Origin: Mesostigma viride | Lineage: Eukaryota; Streptophyta; Mesostigmatophyceae; Mesostigmatales; Mesostigmataceae | Direction of reading: 5' to 3' | NCBI GenBank assembly: GCA_009746045.1 | Contig: RPFO01000296.1 | Coordinates: 2,910,798 to 2,974,797 of the forward strand | Length of the DNA stretch: 64,000 nucleotides | Shown here: one piece after another, positions 12,351 to 23,865 of the stretch | Position numbering within the stretch: position 1 is the first letter of the stretch | Layout: each line of letters starts with the position of its first letter | The notes under the pieces: generated by a model | Told to the model about the DNA's origin: nothing | The model's input: the letters and a program-made list of their open reading frames with translations, nothing else | The model's database searches: none | Position numbers and translations under genes: made by a program

Positions 12351-12439
12351 CTTATACCATCCATTCCATCCCATGTTCCCCTCCCACTGAGGACTTATGC
12401 TCACGTGACGCAGTCACGTTTTTTTAAATTAATTAATTG

Positions 12440-12715
12440 ATTAATTCACTCCCTCTCTCTTGCTTGGACTGCTATGCAGAACAAGAAGAGGTGGAAGACG
12501 ATTGTCCAGGCTCACACGCCAGCCCCTGTGTGCAAGCCCCCCCCCCCCCAAGAGGGGCGCTTTGCTGAGTAGAGTAGTTAGGGTTTTTCTAGATAGATTA
12601 GCTTAGAGTTAGACTAGTTCGGTTTCGCGGCTTCGCCCACCTCCATCCATCCAGCAAGGGAATACTTGCTACATGATCTCCCAACGGAGTCATGTTATAA
12701 TTTAATTTAATGTAC
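12440..12715 (+). repeat. Solo LINE 3'-end unit
   Basis: This is a copy of the final ~270 bp of the LINE family: it starts at CTCTCTTGCTTGGACTGC, passes the TTTGCTGAGTAG stop region and TGATCTCCCAACGGAGTCAT, and ends in TTTAATTTAA. It has no RT sequence upstream. It is preceded by a TTAATTAATTGATTAATT run. Confidence 0.7.
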
Positions 12716-13874
12716 TTTTAATCAGCACTACGAACATTAGCCACCCACAAATTTCATGGACAAGGCCACGCGATTCCATACCTCATTGATACTGCTAGCT
12801 TGAAAAGTTAATGACAGGAGATTGGCAGCAGCAGAAGTGCTCACAAACTCAGAAAAGTCCGGTGGTGACATGCACTTTGTGCAAGTAGCCCATGCCGGCG
12901 GCCCCAGCTAGTCTTTGCTACGAAAGTCAAATTTCTCGTGAGCGTCATGGATAGGGTACCGTCAACCCTTAGAGCGCAACAAGAAGGAGAATGGGTGGCG
13001 CCGGCGCCCGAGCTTCTCTAGCTCACTGCCTGGGGGGCAGGCCGGCACATTGTAGCTCTATATCTGGGTCAGTGAAAAAGAATTCAAATCGTGGGTGCAA
13101 TAAGACACTATACTCAAGCACATTTAGATTTCTTGGAAATAGTTTCGTACAGTGATGCAAGAGAGAATGAGACACCAGGCTGCAGGTTGGGACAGCCGCA
13201 GGTTGTAAGTTGTCTAGGCGGGTGTAAACAGAACTCCTTACGGTCCCTTATTGAATTCCGATGAGTTGGTAGGACGTAGGATTCTACTAGGGTTGATGAG
13301 CAATCAAAGTCACTTACAACTCAGCGGTAGCATATTGTTGTACTGGTGGGTTTGCAGGGTCAACAAAACATAAACACCACACTCTCTCAATGTGTTGGCT
13401 GTCACAAGGCAGGCAGCCAGATCCAGCAGTCTGGCTTCTATCAGCCCACTTTACTTGTGCCATGAAGTTTGTGACAGCCACTTGAGATACTTTGTACCCC
13501 CAAGCCCCTGCACATGCAGCTTATGCCTCCCACTATATAAAAGACAAGCATCTGGTCCCATCGGGCATTAAGTTACGCCCCCCCCCCCCCCCCCCAACCT
13601 CCCCAGCTACCCTTAGGAATGACTAGAAAACATGACGTGATATGGTCCAATTGAGGATGCCCAATTGAGCATTGGACATGTAGGATGAACTTGTTGATGG
13701 AACCGGACATGCTTATCCTACCTGGCCACTGCATCAGCGCCACTGCATCAGCGCCCATGCATCAGCGCCCACTACGCACATCCATCAGTGGCCACTACGC
13801 CAATATGCATCAGCAACTGAGCGGACCAGCCTTGCCATATGGCACGAACGGGGGCGCACCAGACCCCATGTGCG
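12716..13874. other. No gene recognised; downstream of the P450 gene
   Basis: No ORF with recognisable motifs. A poly-C run lies at 13577-13596, and a short imperfect repeat of CATCAGCGCCCA-like words at 13730-13810, just beyond the P450 stop codon. Confidence 0.4.
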
Positions 13875-16800
13875 TCACCTGCGGCTGCTCTCTTCCGAGT
13901 CCCCTAGGGTGTCCCTGGGCTCGGCACGCATCCACAGGCCGCCTTGCGCCATCATGGTGAGCCGCACGACCGGCACCACAGGCCCCCGCTCCGCCACCCA
14001 CGTGAAGCGGAACCTCCTCAGCAGCACCGCCAGCACACAGCGCAGCTCGGTCATGGCTAGCGTCTGGCCGATGCATTCCCTGGGGCCCAGGGAGAAGGGC
14101 AGGAAAGCCCCGTCGCTGCTAGGCTCCCGCTCCCTCCTGCCTGGCCCCGCCCAGCCTTGTGCCTCCCCCCCTGGCTGCCCATCACTCTTCATCGCCGTCT
14201 GCACGGCCACACTCGCGTCGGCTCTCCGCACGGACGTCCGCACGGTCAGACCGGGGGGGCGCGCGGGGTCGCTCTTGTCCGTGTTGGGGATGACCGGCCT
14301 CGGGTTATGAACCGGGCTCGCGCGGTGCATGACCCCGTTGCTGCTACAGTGGTTGGGCAGGCCATCGCCCGGGTCCCCCTCTCGGGTGTCCGAGGAAAGC
14401 CAGCGGTTGGGCTGGAACTTTGTCGGGTCCGCCCAGCCGGAGACGCAGCCCGTCTGGATTGTGAGTATGGGGAAGAGGACGGTGGAGCCTGCTGGGACGT
14501 GGTAGCCACCTGCGTGGGGTAGGCGCGTTGTAGGGGACGTGGGGTAGAAATGCGTGGCAGAAACGGGTGGTGGAAATGGGGTCACATGCGGTAGAAATGG
14601 GCATGTTGGATAGAACGCGAGGAAGGAACTACGCACTCAAGTGGTTGAATTGAAGCAAAGGGTGCCTTGTGGGGAATAAACTGGCCACGGCATGTCATCA
14701 TGGGGTAACATACATCTTGCGCCCCATAGTCCGCCTGCCAGGACATCGCATGACGGCCCCCCCTGCCCCACCTCCCACGGCTTACATTTGTTGATCGCGT
14801 GGCCATGACAAGTGAGCGAAATTGAGGTTAACAACTCAACCCACACCTGATGCTGGATAGCCGCCTGCTCAGGTGCCCTAGCAACCTGCTTGGTTTGCCG
14901 CAGGTAGTCAGCGCCCACCTCCACTTAGGTGGCACACACAGTCTTTACGTCGCTACGGGGGTGGTGCCCCATCAGCCATTTTTCTCGTTCCGGAGCCGTG
15001 CCCACTGTCCCGATTTCGGACGGGAAGGAGCCTGTCGGTTCGCCCAAAATGGGTTTCGTCGTCCAGATGTGGGAAAGAAAGGAGTTCCGAGTTACAGCCG
15101 TCGTCCACGTGGCTGGCCGTAAGGAATTCCGGGTTTCACTCTACATGTCGATCGTCGTCCAGTATGGACGGGGGGAGCAATCAGATCTTGTGGTGCACTT
15201 CCACTTCCCAGGGACAAATGGCTGCGAATGGTCTGCGGCGGGAGCGTTGCTGCTGCCATTAGCCCCTGCGCTCAGTCCGGATTTACGGTCGTCATCCCCC
15301 AAAATGGCACGGAAGGAGCTCCGCAACTTGCTAGGCGCTGCATTTTCTCCCGTCGGCGGCAGTCCCCGGGAAGCGCCGGAGGACCGGGGGTACCCAACAC
15401 GGAGTGGGGCACCCCTCCTACTAGCTATGTCTGCTATGAATTACGACTCAACACCTTTTCCACCCACCCATGATGGTGCCTGAATAACAACTGCTGAAGT
15501 CTGCACAAGTTATTGCCATTGCCCCTCCCACCCACCCATGATGGTGTCGGCCTGTTATTTGAACTACATGCAAGAGCCACGCGTTGCCCCCCTCCCACCC
15601 ACCCATGATGGTGTCCGCCTGCAACTTGCGCATGGTGCCGCCGGCAGATGCGGGGCAGACGCGCATGGTCTCCTTTATGAATGCGTTCAGGTAGGGCAGC
15701 CGTGCCAGCACCTGGTGGCAGAGGGGGGGGGGGGGGGGGGGGGGGGAGAGGGGGAAAGTTAGCGAGGGGCCCCGTGGAGAACATTAGCTGCGCGGATGTC
15801 TATATTTGCCCAACACGGCATGCAACGCTTGCCGCAGGCCTACTGCTTCACAAGGCATCCAAGGCCTCCGGTGATTAGACGGCAGATAGGCAATGGCGTT
15901 GGATACTGAGGCAGCTTTCGCTGCGAATAGCTAAGGTTGGGAGCGCGGTCGGAACGCGGAGGTGGTGTGCCGTGCGGTTGGTGAGGGACAGTGAGTTCGT
16001 GAGTGGCTGCGGAAGGGTGGTCTTTGGCAATGAAACTGGGTTGGGGCGGTGCTGAATCATTCGGCTGGGCTTGTCAAAGCAGTGGCAGCTCTTTGTGGCC
16101 AGGTTGAAGTGCGGTGTCTGGTGCTCCGGCTGCACAGATGCGCAGAGGTGCCACGCCATTGCCCCCACCACCCATCCGTGCCCCACTATTTTTTTTCCAC
16201 GCGGGCGCAAAGACGGCGCCTGAACAGGAACCCCGTGACGATGTCACCAGATCAAAGTTGTTTGATTAACCCACTCGACCGGCGTGACGTACGCTAGGGT
16301 CGGGCCCCATGTCGTCACCCAGCTGCGCGAACAGCTCCCCCACCAGCCGCGCCTCCACCTCTGGGTGCTGGCTGAGCAGGTAGAGGCACCAGGCCAAGCT
16401 GTGCCCGGTGGTCTCATGGCCTGCAATAAGCAGCTCGAGGAGGAGGCTGCGCTGGATGTGGGGAGGGTAGGGGGCGCCCGTTACGGGATCTGGCAGCAAG
16501 AGCACACGCCCGAGAACGGAGGCGTCGTCCTGGGGTGGTGGCTGCCCTGGCTCTGGTAATAGGGTGGGGTGGGGGGGTGGGGTGGGGTGGGGGTTGGGGG
16601 TGAGAAAATCATGGGGTCACCCATGATAACAGGTGGAAATGACAGAAATAGGATAAGCTTGCCACCCAAAACACTTGGACATAAACATAATCACAACAGT
16701 AAAATTGGCCCCAGGATGATCTTCCATCTTTGACGGGAAGAAGAAGTCCTGTGGTCACTGAAGCACCCCTGCTGACAGTATGATGAGGTTGTGCTAGTGT

Positions 16801-19800
16801 ACAAAGATGAACATAAGTGTGTTGAGGTTGTATACAACGACTCCATCCACCCACCCATGCCCCGCTTTTGGTAGTAGATGGTGATGATGTCATCCATGCG
16901 CGCGTGCAGCCGCTGAATAAATGCGCGGAAGCGACGGACCTGCGCGGTTTGCCACCAACACACCGTCACAGTAGCACAGTCAGCAGAGCAATCAGTGGCG
17001 CAATCAGACGTAATATAGGCTGTGCGATCTGTCGTGCGGACAGTCCCGGCCGGACAGCCATTTCATCCAAGACAAGACAAGGCTATAGCGAGAAGGCACA
17101 CCAGAGCAAGTAGGCATATTAAGGCAATCGACAACCAGCCATCGCAAGATACGCTGGCGCAACCCGTGGAGCCAGTTAACAGCATGTCTCCTAAGTGGCC
17201 CTGGACAGGGACAACACATTGGTAGGCACTAGACACAAGGGGAGGAGACAAGGGGGGGGGGGCGGGGAAGGGAGAATATTCACATGTGTTGGAGGGGGGC
17301 AAACACGGGAAGGAGATGAGAAGGAGGGAACAACATGTCCGCGCGGCATGGGCCGTGAAATACAGGATAGGAGGTTGTGTCGTGGTGAGTAAGGCAGGAG
17401 ATGGGAAGGGGCAGACGAGCGGAGACAGGTGAGGGGGCAGGAACAGGGAGCGCAGCCGAAAAAGATAACTTTGGGTGTTGGAGGGAAGCAGAAATGCTAA
17501 CCCTACACCCTACACCCTACACCCTACACCCTACACCCTACACCCTACACCCTACATCCTACACCCTACACCCTACACCCTACACCCTACACCCTACACC
17601 CTACACCCTACACCCTACACCCTACACCCTACACCCTACACCCTACACCCTACACCCTACACCCTACACCCTACACCCTACACCCTACATCCTACACCCT
17701 ACACCCTACACCCTACACCCTACACCCTACACCCTACACCCTACACCCTACACCCTACACCCTACACCCTACACCCTACACCCTACACCCTACACCCTAC
17801 ACCCTACACCCTACACCCTACACCCTACACCCTACACCCTACACCCTACACCCTACACCCTACACCCTACACCCTACACCCTACACCCTACACCCTACAC
17901 CCTACACCCTACACCCTACACCCTACACCCTACACCCTACACCCTACACCCTACACCCTACACCCTAAACAGTTAGGCACTCGGCACGCGGTGGGTGGGT
18001 GGGTGGGTGGGTGGGTGGGTGGGTGGGTGGGTGCCGTGCATCCCCCATATGCCTCTTTGCAAGAAACTAGGTTCCACGAGGGTGATCTCATTTGAGCCTT
18101 TGGGGTCAGCTTGTTTGGGCGTAGCATGACACGCAACTGATGATACTACGACAAGTGGCGGCATGTGGACACTCGGCGGACCATGGTCGGTGGAGTGGCA
18201 CGTGAATTGCAGGGGGGTGGCCATGCATGATCACGACAGGTACTGACGCACGCGTACTGGTGGCAAAAAGGGCATGTAATGGGCCGTGCGCAGGTGGTGG
18301 CAAGCACGCATACCCGTGGCAAGAAGGGCAGGTACTTTGCCATGGCCAGCGCAAAGCGGTTCTCTATGGCCTCCTCCAGCACGGGGCTCAGGTCATCCAC
18401 GAACGCGTTGCCTGGGTCCTGCCCCGCCAGTGCGTTCATGGGGTAGTCGTCGAACGCGGCCGCGCAGATGATGTCCAGCGACAGGCGCATCTGGGGATGG
18501 GGGAGGATATGGGCGAGCAAAGGGGAAGGGGGGAGAGGAGGGAAGGGGAGGATATGGGCGAACAAAGGGGAAGGGGGGAGAGGAGGGAAGGGGAGGATGT
18601 GGGCGAGCAAAGGGGAAGGGGGGAGAGGAGGGAAGGGGAGGATATGGGCGAACAAAGGGGAAGGGGGGAGAGGAGGGAAGGGGAGGATATGGGCGAGCAA
18701 AGGGGAAGGGGGGAGAGGAGGGAAGGGGAGGATATGGGCGAACAAAGGGGAAGGGGGAGAGGAGGGAAGGGGAGGATATGGGCGAACAAAGGGGAAGGGG
18801 GAGAGGAGGGAAGGGGAGGATATGGGCGAGCAAAGGGGAAGGGGGGAGAGGAGGGAAGGGGAGGATATGGGCGAACAAAGAGGAAGGGGGAGAGGAGGGA
18901 AGGGGAGGATATGGGCGAACAAAGGGGAAGGGGGAGAGGAGGGAAGGGGAGGATATGGGCGAACAAAGGGGAAGGGGGAGAGGAGGGAAGGGGAGGATAT
19001 GGGCGAACAAAGGGGAAGGGGGGAGAGGAGGGAAGGGAAGGATATGGGCGAACAAAGGGGAAGGGGGGAGAGGAGGGAAGGGGAGGATATGGGCGAACAA
19101 AGGGGAAGGGGGAGAGGAGGGAGGGGAAGGATATGGGCGAACAAAGGGGAAGGGGGAGAGGAGGGAGGGGAAGGATATGGGCGAACAAAGGGGAAGGGGG
19201 GAGAGGAGGGAAGGGGAGGATGTGGGCGAACAAAGGGGAAGGGGGGAGAGGAGGGAAGGGGAGGATATGGGCGAGCAAAGGGGAAGGGGGAGAGGAGGGA
19301 AGGGGAGGATATGGGCGAACAAAGGGGAAGGGGGGAGAGGAGGGAAGGGGAGGATATGGGCGAACAAAGGGGAAGGGGGGAGAGGAGGGAAGGGGAGGAT
19401 ATGGGCGAACAAAGGGGAAGGGGGGAGAGGAGGGAAGGGGAGGATATGGGCGAGCAAAGGGGAAGGGGGGAGAGGAGGGAAGGGGAGGATGGGCGAACAA
19501 AGGGGAAGGGGGGAGAGGAGGGAAGGGGAGGATATGGGCGAACAAAGGGGAAGGGGGGAGAGGAGGGAAGGGGAGGATATGGGCGAGCAAAGGGGAAGGG
19601 GGAGAGGAGGGAAGGGGAGGATATGGGCGAACAAAGGGGAAGGGGGAGAGGAGGGAAGGGGAGGATATGGGCGAACAAAGGGGAAGGGGGAGAGGAGGGA
19701 AGGGGAGGATATGGGCGAACAAAGGGGAAGGGGGGAGAGGAGGGAAGGGGAGGATATGGGCGAGCAAAGGGGAAGGGGGAGAGGAGGGAAGGGGAGGATG

Positions 19801-22800
19801 GGCGAACAAAGGGGAAGGGGGGAGAGGAGGGAAGGGGAGGATATGGGCGAACAAAGGGGAAGGGGGGAGAGGAGGGAAGGGAAGAGGAGGGAAGGGGAAG
19901 GGGCGGAGGAGGAGGGACGGCAAGGGGAAGGGGGGAGAGGAGGGAAGGGAAGGAAAGAGGGGAGAGATTGGAGGGACGGGAGGCATGTGCGGGAGGCGAG
20001 GTAAGTCCAGGGAGGAGGGGAGTGGGGTACAGAAACATGGGCATATGGTGTGGGTGGGAGGGAGATGAAGGGGAGGAGACAAGGGGGGGGGGGGAGGGAG
20101 AATATTCACATGTGTTGGGGGGCAAATACGGGAAGGAGATGAGAAGGAGGGAACAACATGTCCGCGCGGCATGGGCCGTGAAATACAGGAGAGGAGGTTG
20201 TGTCGTGGTGAGTAAGGCAGGAGATGGGAAGGGGCAGACGAGCGGAGAGAGATGAGGGGGAAGGAACAGAGAGCGCGGCTGAAAAAGATAACTTTGGGTG
20301 TTGGAGGGAAGCAGAAATGGGAGGGAGGAACAAAGGTGGTGGGCGAGTGTGCTGGAGGATATGGGTGAGAGTGGAAAGGGAAGAATGCATAGTTCACACA
20401 GAAATATACAGTCGTGCAAATAGTCCAGGTGTGCCAAGCTAACATGATGTGTTGCAGGAGATAAACCACGCCACATGATGATGAAGCAACACCTCCCGCT
20501 GCCTAACTGGCCCCCTGGGGGTGTAGGTCATGCAGTTGCTAATGCCCCCAGCTGTGACCCCGACACCCACCATCCTGCCCCATTCATGCTGGCTTGCACC
20601 GCGCCTGCGATAAAGAATGCCTCTCCCACCATTTCCATCGCATATCCCACTTGCAGCACCTCAGCGTCACATGCGTCACCCACCATCAGGTCCTGCACAC
20701 CCACCGCCACGTCCTGCACACCCACCATCAGGTCCTGCACACCCACCGCCACGTCATGCACACCCACCATCAGGTCCTGCACATCCCACACCGGCTCGCG
20801 TCCGTACTGGAACAGCAGCGCCACCAGCTCGTGCACGCGGTCGTACATGGCCGGCACCGCATTCCGCATGCAGGTCCCCCCGAAGCAGGGCCGCAGATGC
20901 TTGTGCAGCGACCGCCAGCGTTCGCCGTCCGCAGTGAACAGCGTGCGTGGGCCACCAAACAGGAGCTGGTGGGGGTGGGGGGTGGGTGGGTGGGGGCAGT
21001 GAGGCATAAGTTTTTGTTTTGTTTTGTTTTGTTTTGTTTTGTTTTGTTTTGTTTTGTTGCGTTGTGTAGTGTAGTGTAGTGTAGTGTAGTGTAGTGTAGT
21101 GTAGTGTAGTGTAGTGTAGTGTAGTGTAGTGTAGTGTAGTGTAGTGTAGTGTAGTGTAGTGTAGTGTAGTGTAGTGTAGTGTAGTGTAGTGTAGTGTAGT
21201 GCTGTGCTGTGCTGTGCTGTGCTGTGTTGTGTTGTGTTGTGTTGTGTTGTGTTGTGTTGTGTTGTGTTGTGTTGTGTTGTGTTGTGTTGTGTTGTGTTGC
21301 GTTGCGTTGTGGTGCGATGGGTTGGGCACAATGAAAGGGCGAGGATGCAGGCATGCCAAGCATGGCAGCATGGCACGCATGGCCGCAGGAACGTCCGGAC
21401 GATACGTAAGAGTCACTATATCATGATAGGGTAACTACAGAAGGCGCACTGACATGGCCCGCGCTTCCTGCATGCTGGGAACGCACGCATAACAGGAAGC
21501 TGTGTTCGACAGGGATATTGTCGAGGCAAGCAACGAATAGTAAACATGGATGTAGTAGCATGTCATCATTCTATTACTATAAAGATAAAATACGGGAATA
21601 AAACTATCTACTACTATCTTATAAAGATAGCGTACGGGAATAAAACTATCTACTACTATCTCATAAAGATAACGTACGGGAACAAAACTATCTTACCTAT
21701 CTACAAAGATAATATTTTCAGCAGGGCATGTCTAGAGAGGGATCCATCCAAACAGCAGATCTCGTCGCCTGGGTGGCGGGTGTGGAGGCAGCCCGACGGG
21801 TGCGTGCATGTCCGGTGGGTGGGTGGGTGGATGCATGTCCGGCGGGTGGGTGGTCGCATGGTGGGTGGGTGGGTGGTCGCATGGTTGGTGGGTAGATGCA
21901 TGCGCATCGTCGCCCTGCCGCGGAGGGCAGCAGGGACAATGCGTGCACCTGGGCCCCCACCGTGCAGATGGCAGTACAACAAGGGAGATGGGTGCCTGAT
22001 GCACATGCACCAACGTGGCACCATGGTGTGCTGTTGGCAGCAAGGCAAGGGACGCAGGTGCACTGTTGATGCTGGCACCATCTCCCTCACGAGGCACAGA
22101 CACACCAGGCGTTTTAATTGTGGCATGGCAGGCACGCACACCCAAATTTCAAGTTGCCTTGCTGACGATTGAAATGTGCCATGTATGTACACACCCAAAG
22201 CGTGTGGGACATGTCCAGGTTGGGGCGTCATATTGGTACCAGCCACCCTGCTGGTCCCAACATGACTGTCTGCTGCCTGTAGGTCGTCCCCACACTGGTC
22301 GGCAGCTGGAGGGTGAAGGCCAATCAGACAGACAGCTAATACAGAAACAAAGTTTAGGACGGCATTCCACGGCCATCAGCGTCCCAAGCGAGCACGGTGC
22401 CGCAACCAGGTGGGACGGCGTCCAACACTTGGCAACAATATAACATGCACAGGGGTGAAAGGGTGGCCAGCTATCGATGAGAGTAAAGCAGCACGCTGTG
22501 ACTGCCATCCCCATTAAGCGTCAGATGTGAAACGACGCTTGCTTTCAATTCCACAGGGAGCGCGGGGCCTTGTAGCGGTCTAATGGGCGCATGCGTACCT
22601 CGCCAAAATCGGAGTACCACTGGGCGCCCTTGTCATCCCCACAACCGAGGGGAGGCGGTCTTTTTAGAACTTGCTTTGCAACTTCAGGATCCACGCAGAT
22701 GACGAATTTTTTATTTAACAGGGTTATTTCGAAGACAGGGCCGTGTTCCTCGGCCCATTGCCCGACGGTGTGCATCCAGTACGGGCTGGACATGTCCATC

Positions 22801-22991
22801 AGATTCCCCAGCAAACGCTGGCCATGGACCCTGGGCGGGCCCATCCCACGCACCCCATGACTAAATAACCGTAGATACACCTGGTATATACAGAATGCTA
22901 GTAACGCGACTACCGACACTGGGATGAATCCTATTGTCCATGACGCTGCCACGGAAACGCCGGCAATGCCAGCGAGGACCAGACTATGCAT
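13875..22991 (-). CDS. Cytochrome P450, seven exons
   Basis: Predicted exons (minus strand) are 22991-22599, 20965-20768, 18490-18314, 16939-16855, 16552-16293, 15711-15603 and 14509-13875. All junctions are GT-AG and in phase, giving 618 residues. The protein should be a membrane-anchored, heme-thiolate monooxygenase. Hydrophobic residues 4-43 form an N-terminal anchor, followed by the hinge PPRVHGQRLLG. The I-helix motif AGHETT is at 328-333, the K-helix ExxR (KETMR) has Glu385 and Arg388, and QPNRW (441-444) fits the PERF region. The heme loop FSLGPRECIG has Cys553. About 100 residues (445-543), rich in Ser, Arg, Pro and Gly, sit between PERF and the heme loop and are longer than usual. 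The substrate and CYP family cannot be assigned. It starts at ATG 22991, diverging from the arginine decarboxylase gene. Introns are filled with arrays. The least certain junction is that between exons 4 and 5. Confidence 0.85.
15460..15612 (-). repeat. Repeated copies of the exon 6 / intron 6 boundary
   Basis: On the sense (minus) strand the exon end GACACCATCATGG plus donor GTGGGTGGGAGG at 15603 is followed within the intron by two further copies of ACCATCATGGGTGGGTGG (near 15545 and 15479). They are spaced about 65 bp apart. Each copy recreates a potential 5' splice site. Confidence 0.7.
17235..17496. repeat. Dispersed ~250-bp repeat, copy in P450 intron 3
   Basis: It is nearly identical to 20071-20318 in intron 2, from GGGGAGGAGACAAGGGGGG through GAATATTCACATGTGTTGG to GGGTGTTGGAGGGAAGCAG. 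The sequence directly abuts the telomere-like array. No coding capacity is seen. Confidence 0.8.
17497..17970. repeat. Telomere-like heptamer array (CCCTACA)n in P450 intron 3
   Basis: There are about 67 tandem copies of CCCTACA (TGTAGGG on the other strand), with only two visible single-base variants (CATCC, near 17556 and 17689). The array opens with GCTAACCCTAC and closes with CCCTAAACAG. The unit differs by one base from the plant-type telomere repeat CCCTAAA. Confidence 0.95.
17991..18032. repeat. (GGGT)n microsatellite
   Basis: Ten or so GGTG/GGGT tetranucleotides lie between the telomere-like array and P450 exon 3, within intron 3. Confidence 0.9.
18510..19900. repeat. Purine-rich 45-bp minisatellite in P450 intron 2
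   Basis: About 30 copies of a unit built from GATATGGGCGAACAAAGGGG and AAGGGGGGAGAGGAGGGAAG. The period is 44-45 bp, varying in the length of a G run. The plus strand is almost pure purine, so the intron is pyrimidine-rich in the sense direction. The array lies just upstream of the exon 3 acceptor at 18491. Long ORFs across it are artefacts of the repeat. Confidence 0.95.
20071..20318. repeat. Dispersed ~250-bp repeat, copy in P450 intron 2
   Basis: This is the partner of 17235-17496 in the same orientation. It includes the shared blocks GAATATTCACATGTGTTGG, CATGTCCGCGCGGCATGGG and AACTTTGGGTGTTGG. Confidence 0.8.
20677..20783 (-). repeat. Repeated copies of the exon 2 / intron 2 boundary
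   Basis: In the sense direction the exon end GTGCAGGACCTGATG, with its donor GTGGGTG (junction at 20768/20767), is followed by alternating copies of GTGCAGGACGTGGCGGTGGGT and GTGCAGGACCTGATGGTGGGT with a period of 21 bp. Each GGTGGGTG is a possible 5' splice site. The first was chosen because it makes the protein continue as DVQDLM then MRLSLDII, which fits the P450 fold. Confidence 0.7.
21008..21305. repeat. Consecutive pentanucleotide arrays in P450 intron 1
   Basis: (TTTTG)n at about 21008-21058 is followed by (TGTAG)n to about 21200, (TGTGC)n to about 21222 and (TGTGT/TGTTG-type)n to about 21305. All share a 5-bp period, so one array appears to have diverged by successive expansions. Confidence 0.95.
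21579..21712. repeat. Three ~42-bp tandem copies in P450 intron 1
   Basis: Units contain AAAGATA, TACGGGAATAAAACTATCT and ACTACTATCT. The third copy is slightly shorter and diverged. Confidence 0.85.
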
Positions 22992-23287
22992 GGCTTTCCC
23001 GAGACATGACCGCTATCTTCTGCTTCTTAGACTTAAAGGAAACGCGATTGAACTAATAAAATTACAGATTTTTAGAAATCTTTTGCCTACATTACGCAGC
23101 ATCTCGCATGCACAGCAATTTTTAACATATCCGCCATCGCCAAGAAGGAAAGATTAGGGCGCACGGTATTCTCGACTAGTAAATACGCCTTCATCCGTTG
23201 TTGGTTACCGTTGCTCATCTGCCACGTGGCGTCAAATATTTCGCAGGAGACCGTTCGCGCGTCATACAGTAACGTACGGCGTGGGAC

Positions 23288-23319
<32 letters not shown>

Positions 23320-23810
23320 TATCGAGCTCAATAACGTACGACATACAGTGTACAGGATCCCTGCGTGGAATCCAACAAGCTAACTACTGTAACAGAATCA
23401 CCGCATCGGTTTTTTGGCAGAATCCGATGCGCACGTCACAGCCATGAATTTTCTTTACACACCGTGATGGGCCACTACATGGCACAGCAACAACAACAAC
23501 AACAACAAGAATGCTCATCTCTCCCACCCATTTACTCTCCCACCGATTTACGACCGTCAGATGGGTGAATCTGACGGACGGACGGACAGGTACACCCGAG
23601 AACCGCACAGATGTAGCCGAAATCCGCACAGATGTAGCCGAAAACCGCACAGATGTATCCGACAAACCACATAGACGCGACGCGAGGGATTGGGGCCGTC
23701 GGATGGTGGAGGCGTTGTCCCCAACCCGAGGGGCGACGGGTTGACAAGGGTAAAGGTGGCGCAAGCCACCGGCGGTGGGTGGGGGCGGCCAAGCGCCTGT
23801 GGCGCGGTGG

Positions 23811-23865
<55 letters not shown>

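Noticed and set aside
14157-14522. Plus-strand ORF of 121 codons
   Set aside because: It is the antisense shadow of P450 exon 7, which carries the heme-binding loop.
17401-18095. Two overlapping ORFs encoding long repeats of a TLHPTPY-like heptapeptide
   Set aside because: They are a direct reading of the CCCTACA telomere-like array and have no other protein features.
18146-20476. Very long ORFs on both strands (up to 776 codons) rich in Pro/Ser/Leu or Gly/Glu/Arg
   Set aside because: They run across the 45-bp purine minisatellite. All frames stay open because the unit lacks stops and is a multiple of three, and real P450 exon 3 interrupts the region. They are artefacts of the array.
20528-21416. 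ORFs with LHYTT/QHNTT repeats on the minus strand
   Set aside because: They are readings of the pentanucleotide arrays; only the segment 20965-20768 is a real P450 exon.
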